In this document: one piece after another, positions 57,801 to 64,000 of the stretch
How positions within the stretch are numbered: the first letter of the stretch is position 1
How the letters are laid out: every line of letters begins with the position of its first letter
Assembly: GCA_032173965.1 (NCBI GenBank)
Contig: JAVUNC010000019.1
Location: forward strand, 11,023,234 to 11,087,233
Reading direction: 5' to 3'
Source of the DNA: Sitta carolinensis
Lineage: Eukaryota; Chordata; Aves; Passeriformes; Sittidae
DNA length: 64,000 nt
The notes under the pieces: generated by a model
The model's database searches: none
What the model saw: only the letters and a program-made list of their open reading frames with translations
What the model was told of the DNA's origin: nothing
Position numbers and translations under genes: made by a program

Positions 57801-60800
57801 TGAGAATTTACAAGACTTTAATGCTTCATGTCTCTTACTTTGCGGGTGCTCTGCTGCTGTCCCAAGGCTGCTGGGAGGGTTCTGGCTTCTTCTCACTTCC
57901 ACACTGCTGCTACTTTTGGCATCAAACAGGATGCAGCCATATGGGCCCATGAGTCCAGTGCCTCCACAAGTGTCCCTGAGTTCTGCATCATTGAGCAAAG
58001 AAGGGACTTGGAGTTGTCTCTTCAGTGCTTCTTTCTTACTCAGTTTTCTTTTATGGGTTGTCACACTGCTTCTGTGTCTGGCTTTAGTCAGCTGTTTCAG
58101 TGGAAAGCTTTAATATTATTTCAAGCAAGGCTTTTATTGACCCCTTGAAATGAATGGAGTTAAATGCCAGGGAACTCTGCTGCTTAGAACTCCTGTTGTT
58201 TGGACAATACCTTTCCCACCCTAGAGGAAGCAGCTGGGAATGTTGCTTTGAGGGCCATATGCACTATGGACATAAAAGGGGAGGACATCCAAGAAAGACA
58301 GTCCTCCTTGGAGCAGCAGCTATTCTGGCTGTGACCTCCTGGTGGGAACACTTGCAGTTTGCAGCTCAGGAGATAAGCTCAGCACTTCCACCACTGCCTT
58401 GCAAAAAAAACCTGCCACAAGTGTGTCTCAGCTCTTCTAACAGAGCCTTATGAATGCAAGACGAGGTCATCAGGAAGCTGCAGAACAACCATCAGTCTTT
58501 CTTTTGGTTCTCCTGTGTTACTGTCTGCTCTAAGGTGGTTGCTTGGGGTTTTTGTTTATTCCACATGAGTATTTTGATGGCCAAGAATGACTAGGCAAGT
58601 CCCAGGTTTTTTGCTCTCCAAGTGCCTTTTTGTGGCCACGTGTCTTACCAGTGAAAATTACTGAGTGAAAATAGTTAATGGCCAAAATAGAAGATATCTT
58701 TGGATCCTTCAACCCATTGTCTAGTCTTGGAAAGCTCCTTTTGTGGAGGTACAGTGAATCATAGTGAATTGATTCCCTTAGTAAAGGAAGAAGAGCTAAA
58801 TATCTTCCTTTCTGAGCCTGCCACCAAAAATATCTATAGGTATTTTTGAAGTAAAAGATTTTATCTGAGCGGGTACTTACCCACAGCATGGGCTCTGCTC
58901 TGCCTAGCTTTGACTAAAGCACTATAGTTTCACTCAATTTGCTGTGAAAAAAAATGTGGTTAAGAGGTCCCTGGGGCTTTTTGTTTTGTATTTGTTTCAT
59001 GTTTGTGTTAACTCCTATGCTGTGAAAAAAGTGGAGAAGTGAAAATGAGGAAGAAATAAGAACCCACATCTGTTTTGTCTCTACTCTCAGAAAAATGTAT
59101 TTCAACAAAAATCAGTGTGACTGTTTCACTAATGCTGTTTTTATTGCTTCATTAAATTAGAATATTTTTTACTATTTCATTAGTTACTATTTAGACAGTG
59201 AAGTGTCACATAAAGACTAAATTATACTCATTATTTGACTTGTACTTTACATAATATAGAGCATGTTGTGTTGTGCTTTATAGTGTTTGAGTTGTCTGAG
59301 TTGTAAAAGATAAGTCCTCTGCAGATCTGACAGCTAATGAATGGTTTTGTTCACTCTTTAGACGAGACAAGCTATGGATTTGCATGGAGTTCTGTGGGGG
59401 TGGCTCTCTACAGGATATTTATCATGGTACGTCAAGATTTTATTCCTTAAAATCTAAATACAGCTTATTTTCAAAAATTACAAAATTTCAAAAATATTGC
59501 AGTGTTTTGGAATTACAGAGGAGGAATCCTAAATTTGTTATCCGTAATAATTAATTGAAGGTCAATTTTAGCTTGTGTTTTTACTGAATTGTTTTGGGTT
59601 TTGTAAACAAAGTTAGTGGGGCTTTTTTTTTTAGCACCAGAAGTTATTTCCATCCTTCAGGGATTCATATGCTCGTCACTGCTTTTCAAAGGCTGTAAAA
59701 TTCGATAATATTACATTGTAAAAAGAAAAAAAATGTTGTCTTGATATGCGGTCTTGCTTCATAGACATTTTGTTTCTGAGCTTTTAAACTTTGTTTTAGT
59801 ATAATCTACACCACTTCCTACAGAATCCTAGGTACATGGATTGAGAAGTATGGATGGTCTTGTCCTTTATAGACTGTATGTTTGTTTAACAGTAATTCCA
59901 TGAGTCTTTTAAATATTTTTTAGGGTTTTTTTAAGCTGGATGTGTGACGTGAAAAGCAAAGGTGGTCTCTGTATTTGCTTTAGACTTGGCTTCACTGAGC
60001 AATCAAAGAAAAAAGGTCTGTCTGTGATTCTGTTGGATAAAGACAGGATCAGTCAACTGCTTTCTGTTTTTCAAGAGACTAAATCAGTTTTGAAGGCCTT
60101 TATTGCCCTGGAATTAAGACCTTTTTAGAAAAATTTTTAGAAAAATGAAGAACTTTTTAGGACCTTTTTTAGGAAAGGAGTATGCTCTAAGTGACTAATG
60201 GCTTTGGGGTTCTCAGGTGATGTTTTCTATGAGGAAACCTATCTGTATTTGAAGTTGAGAAGGTTTGACGTGTGAGGGTCTCTTGTGCGTAAGCAGCTTT
60301 TTATGCTTACCTTGGGTGCAATTAAAAGAAGCGCCAATTCACAAGTTCACGCCGTGTTCCTGTCATAGCCATTTGAGTGTGGCCTTGGCGATCCTTACCT
60401 CTGCTAATTTTGAGAAAAGCATCTTGTTTAATAGGCTTTGTTTTGTGGAACACCTGTAGAGTAGGAAATGAGCTCATGCCACATAAATGCCTGAGCAGAT
60501 GTCTACAGGAGTGGTTTCCCGTTGCAGCTGATTCTTGGCTTCTCTGCTGGTTAGAATAGAAGTTAGAATGGAAAGTTCTTTTTTGGTCTTTATTATGTTC
60601 TAAAGAGTCCTTTTCCAATTGAACTATAGCCCAGGCCTCTGTAATCTCAAGTCATTTAAGTTAATCAGAATGAAATTTCTCAAAACAAAAATAGGTGCCT
60701 AGATACGCCTACTGTGGGTGCCCATATATATAGTTTTGTGTGGGTTTGGAGCTTTTCTTTTGGGAAAGAGAAGTTGGATGTAGACTTACTTTGAAGATAT

Positions 60801-63800
60801 GTTGCATGATACTAATATTGTGGAAGCTAAGCGGTTAGATCCTTTAATCTGATTAATTTTTAACTCTCTACTCCTTTAATCTCCTTTGAGAAACTCTGTC
60901 CAACTTCTCTTCTTTTTCTGTGCAAAACCTGAAAAGCTTACAGTCAGGACTGCATTTCCTGGTCTTAAACCCCTTTAATTTCAGGATCAAAGTCCAGTGA
61001 GTGGGACGAGTCACAGACCATTCCTTGCTTGCTGCTCACTGTTTGGTTTGCGTATTTGTTCAGAATTTAATTGTTTTCCTCTAAGAGACTTGAGTGAAGT
61101 TGGACCCTCAAGGGAGAGAGAGAGTCTTCCTTCCACTGGGAAACTGCTGAACCTGCTTACAGGGTGATTTTGGGAAGGCGCTTGGTGTGGCAGGCCCAGG
61201 AGCAGCAGCGCTGAGAGCTGATTTCAGAGGAAGGCTGAGAAGCTGGAGGGAACAGTTTCTGTGGCAGTGGGATGGATGGAAGGAGAGAGCCGGTCACAGA
61301 TGGTACAGAGAACTGCCCAGGGCTCAAAGGGGACTGAACAGGGCTGGCTGCAGCTCTGAGTCACTGAGTTGAAAGTCCAGCCCTCTGTAGAATAGCACAA
61401 TGGGTTTGTTCAGGGGAAACAGGCTTAAATCATTACTTGTTCTTCTTTTTCTTCTTAATTACTGTGAGATTTAAATACAGAAGAATTAGTAGCTTCCGTT
61501 CCAACAGTACTGGGCATTTTCAACTTTAAAAAATGCTGTGGTCTTTAGGATGCTTAGGCTAGGGTATAGACTAAGCACATTTACTTAGAGACTTGTAGTG
61601 TAAGGTCCTATCAGTGTGAATTGAAGTAATTGAGGTATGAATTTGCAATGGGTAGTATCTTACCTGATGTTGAGATTTTTTTTTTTTTTAATTTTTCCCT
61701 TCCATTTCAGTGACTGGACCGCTATCAGAGCAGCAGATTGCCTATGTTAGCAGAGAAACACTACAGGTAGTGTCTCCTCAGGTGCTTGTGGTTGTTTTTT
61801 AGTGTAAAAGTACTAAAAGCTAAGAATAAAAGCTACAAATAACATGTGATGTCATGGAAGTCTGGTAACTGGATGACACAGCATTTTTCTCAGACTTTTG
61901 AGGAGGTCCCTTATTACAGCCTAGAAATTTATATAATTGCATAACCTCAAATTACCCTGGATCATTTTGAAGAAGGCTTATCTTTCTACTATTTATTTTA
62001 TATTTGTTTTTAAAAGAGAGGGGGAAGCAGCATGTTTTCTTAATCCATATTTATGGTATAAATTAGTTACTGCACATTTGAAGGAAAATTAAAACACTCA
62101 GTTTTGCCTATCTGATAATTGATATGTGCCAATAAGAAAAAAATTGGTTGTGTGCTTGAGATGTTGAAGGTAAGGTATTAGCCTCTCCTTGTGGGTATGC
62201 CAGCTTTCATTTTTCTTTCCTAAGTTATTGGTTCGGTACAGCAGTAAAACTGCCCTGTCCAACCTGACCTTGAATATTTCCAGACATGGGACATTCCTCA
62301 CCTCTCTCTGCAACCTCTTTCAGTAGTTCATCACACTCACTATAAAAGCATTTTTCCTTATATCTAATCTGAATCTACCCTCCTTTACTTGAAAACCATT
62401 ACACCTTGTCCTATCACAACAGGCCCCACAAAAAGTTTGTCCCCATCTTTCTTATGAGACCTCTGCACTTTTTCTGAGGATGCCCTCGATCCCACTTCTA
62501 TATCAGGGATGGAGATATTAAACAGTCTCCTGTGGGACCCTGAGGGACACCACTGTCACTTTGGACACTGAGCTTGTTTACCACTGCTCTCTGGATACAA
62601 CCATTTAGCAATTCCTTACCCACCAGATAGTCCATCAGTCACATCCATAATCTTATTAGATATGGAGAAGTGAGTCTAGAGTGGAATTTATGAAGCCATT
62701 TATTTGTGTGGGAAGATATCTTGGTTTATATGTATAAATTGCATGTTAGGAAAAAAGCTTACTATTTCGTATTTTTAAAATGTTATTCATTGACCCATTT
62801 TTCTGTATTTAAATTGTCTTTAATAAGTATATAATACTATGACCAAATATAATATGTGTAGTTTCAGATACATTATTACAGCTTATAATGTTCCACCATT
62901 TTCCTAAGTAAGAAGTCTGAGAATATAGGCTATTGTCCATCTACAGAAGTAATTTGTCCAACATTAATTTTGCCTCCAGAATCCGGAGTCTCACTTGGAT
63001 GCTAGAGTTAACATTCCGGCTCTGTATTTTAGAAGCTCATTGAATCCTCCATTTTCAAAAAATACTTGCTGTCTATTTTGCTGGAATCCGTGACATTTGA
63101 TTCTGAAAATATGGATCTTTTAAATATGACCTTTATAGTAATTGTCTCCAGGCATTCAGTTTTGAAAATGGTGACTTCACATTCTTCCAGGGCAGTGGTA
63201 AAAGAGTTTGAATTAATGGCTTTTGCATGCCAGTAGCATCCAGAGATTTAAGGAGTCTACCTGGGGCTCTTCTGCCTAATGCCGGTTGTTGCAGTGGTCT
63301 GGTAGATGCTTTAATTAATTGCACTTGAAATTTTGCAATCAATTCTCTGATGGTTTGCATGAACTAGCAAAAAAATATGTCTTGATGTGGATATTTCCCG
63401 TGAACATAGAGCCTTATGGAGATGGTCACAGAGTAAGGAAGGTATTTGTGTGTGATTTTACCCCTGGAAGATAATTTTATAGATAAGCCTAGAGTGTCCA
63501 AAGTGACATGGTCTCTGATTTGTCATGCAGGGATTTGGTTCTTAGAATTCTTCCAGAATTTAAACTCAGTTTCTGAGTTTCTGTATTTTAGATATTCAAT
63601 AAATGTCTAAATGTCTTTATATAAAAAGATATTTAGGTATGCTACTTTATATAAAGTTATTAGATATGCTGCTACATCTATTGAATCTGCAAATTTACAG
63701 CAAATTACACTGAAATATAAAAATGTTCTTCAGTCAGTGAGTCATTTAGTTGATTAAATTAGATCCTAAATATACGTGGTAATTAAATTAGAAATGTATG

Positions 63801-63896
63801 TCAAATGAAAAATGTTGGACTAAATTACTATTTAAATATTTTATACAGGGACTGTATTACCTTCACAGTAAAGGAAAAATGCACAGAGATATAAAG
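48017..63896 (+). CDS. MAP4K3: Mitogen-activated protein kinase kinase kinase kinase 3 (GLK), N-terminal half of the kinase domain; continues past the window
   Basis: MAP4K3 is a cytoplasmic Ste20/GCK-I kinase acting in JNK signalling, T-cell activation and amino-acid control of mTORC1. Exons: 48017-48127, 54289-54346, 56473-56563, 59362-59426, 61711-61766, 63849-63896; all phases close (143 residues). Motifs seen are [20 protein letters not shown], the glycine loop [15 protein letters not shown]-equivalent [45 protein letters not shown] and KMHRDIK. Human MAP4K3 shares MMKDCKHPN and MEFCGGG; MAP4K5 has MVKECKHCN and MEYCGGG, so MAP4K3 is preferred. The N-terminus [10 protein letters not shown] is glycine-rich, where human has MNPGF. 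DFG, the activation loop, the linker and the CNH domain lie beyond base 64000. Confidence 0.95.
48797..48838. repeat. Poly-T run of 42 bases
   Basis: Uninterrupted T from 48797 to 48838, followed by GGGGGG. Could be the A-tail of an antisense insertion, but no element body was recognised on its right side. Length may be unreliable in assembly. Confidence 0.85.
53541..53686 (+). mobile_element. tRNA-Ile-derived SINE with CR1 tail (TguSINE1-like)
   Basis: Head: CTGTTGGTCAGAGAATGGTG, then CTAATGGCATCAGGATTGTG, then GGTTTGATCCCTGTATGGGC and CA. This follows the tRNA-Ile(AAT) sequence closely, including the anticodon-arm region TGCTAATGGCA and the B box (53602-53611). Tail: GGAACTGGACTTGATGATCC, CTCGTGGATGCCTTCCAATT, CAGAATATTCTGTGA, the CR1 3' terminus that allows CR1 machinery to mobilise it. 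This head-tail combination is known from passerine TguSINE1. Confidence 0.85.
54289..54346 (+). CDS. MAP4K3: MAP4K3 exon 2
   Basis: TTTTTTATAG acceptor, CAG|GTAAGT donor, 58 nt. Encodes [19 protein letters not shown] including the ATP-binding lysine of AIK. Confidence 0.96.
54347..56472 (+). other. MAP4K3: MAP4K3 intron 2, nothing recognised
   Basis: 2.1-kb intron; only T-rich runs (for example 56050-56080) near its 3' half. No exon or repeat identified. Confidence 0.8.
56473..56563 (+). CDS. MAP4K3: MAP4K3 exon 3
   Basis: GCATTTCAG acceptor, CAG|GTACAG donor, 91 nt. Encodes [20 protein letters not shown] and [10 protein letters not shown], with the helix-C glutamate in QQE. Confidence 0.96.
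56564..59361 (+). other. MAP4K3: MAP4K3 intron 3, nothing recognised
   Basis: 2.8-kb intron. Frames of up to 148 codons (57347-57793) lack recognisable similarity and run over T-rich DNA, so I treat them as chance. Confidence 0.75.
59362..59426 (+). CDS. MAP4K3: MAP4K3 exon 4
   Basis: CTCTTTAG acceptor, CATG|GTACGT donor, 65 nt. Encodes [20 protein letters not shown], the hinge. Confidence 0.96.
59427..61710 (+). other. MAP4K3: MAP4K3 intron 4, nothing recognised
   Basis: 2.3-kb intron. A long T-run sits just before the exon 5 acceptor. A 61-codon frame at 61187-61372 has no recognised similarity. Confidence 0.8.
61711..61766 (+). CDS. MAP4K3: MAP4K3 exon 5
   Basis: Long T-run then CCATTTCAG acceptor; CAG|GTAGTG donor, 56 nt. 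Encodes [19 protein letters not shown]; the mammalian protein has LSELQ at this point. Confidence 0.96.
61767..63848 (+). other. MAP4K3: MAP4K3 intron 5, with a CR1 relic
   Basis: 2.1-kb AT-rich intron; contains the antisense CR1 fragment at 62230-62690. No exon seen. Confidence 0.8.
62230..62690 (-). mobile_element. CR1 LINE fragment, antisense, internally deleted, in MAP4K3 intron 5
   Basis: First block (62250-62480): CCAACCTGACCTTGAATATT, CACACTCACTATAAAAGCAT, CCCATCTTTCTTATGAG, the reverse of the CR1 3' region. Second block (62481-62690): GATGCCCTCGATCCCACTTC, GACCCTGAGGGACACCACTG, AGATAGTCCATCAGTCACAT. In intact CR1 these are separated by several hundred bases (the part present at 14150-14560), so the middle has been lost. 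Confidence 0.8.
63849..63896 (+). CDS. MAP4K3: MAP4K3 exon 6 (last in window)
   Basis: TTTATACAG acceptor, AAG|GTAAGT donor, 48 nt. Encodes [16 protein letters not shown] with the HRD catalytic Asp. Confidence 0.96.
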
Positions 63897-64000
63897 GTAA
63901 GTAAAAACTGAAGGGGTTTTTGGTGCTTTTGAAATAGGCTACATCACTTCCAGTGGTCTTTACTGTTACACACCAGTTTTCAGTACATTTCTGAATATGT

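Noticed and set aside
61187..61372. 61-codon plus frame in MAP4K3 intron 4 as an alternative exon
   Set aside because: No acceptor with a pyrimidine tract in the right place and no kinase similarity.
1..64000. CRISPR array, operons, bacterial promoters or terminators
   Set aside because: No spaced direct repeats of that kind; the window is vertebrate nuclear DNA.

Overview
The window is nuclear DNA of a bird, most likely a passerine. Several CR1 LINE copies carry the avian 3' end. One SINE has a tRNA-Ile head and a CR1 tail, the structure described as TguSINE1 in passerines. The minus-strand kinase gene is of the PIM-like type that is multiplied in songbirds. Genes are split by spliceosomal introns, so most open frames longer than 60 codons are chance. 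Exons were built from similarity to known vertebrate proteins plus AG/GT splice sites and reading phase.

Layout. (1) 1-6852, plus strand: 3' part of SRF (last exons, stop at 4109-4111, about 2.7 kb 3' UTR). The MADS box lies upstream of the window. (2) 6853-9060: intergenic, with a weak possible retroviral relic. (3) 9060-9724: CR1 fragment directly before a CpG-rich promoter. (4) About 9720-33875, plus strand: complete CUL9 (PARC), 40 coding exons whose phases all close, about 2505 codons plus stop. It encodes CPH, DOC, cullin-homology, NEDD8-acceptor and RING-IBR-RING parts. (5) 33876-35980: no gene seen. (6) 36010-36526, minus: orphan remnant of a second PIM-type gene (exon 4 and part of exon 5). 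(7) 37447-39262, minus: intact five-exon PIM-like kinase gene with its own CpG island. (8) 39920-47680: CR1 copies, isolated GC-rich patches and AT-rich DNA, no gene recognised. (9) 47680-64000, plus: CpG island and first six coding exons of MAP4K3, running off the window inside the kinase domain.

The genes are not one functional system. SRF is a transcription factor, CUL9 an E3 ubiquitin ligase linked to p53 and APC7/survivin control, PIM a constitutively active Ser/Thr kinase, and MAP4K3 a kinase in JNK and amino-acid/mTORC1 signalling. SRF-CUL9 adjacency is the same as in mammals (human 6p21.1). The PIM-like genes and MAP4K3 (human 2p22) are not neighbours there.

The points I rate most worth a second look are: a symmetric 180-bp exon candidate upstream of SRF exon 4 that does not resemble the mammalian exon; a cadherin-tail-like coding fragment on the minus strand of an SRF intron; the PIM-like gene with an orphan, more PIM1-like exon pair downstream; and the SRF-CUL9/PIM/MAP4K3 junction.
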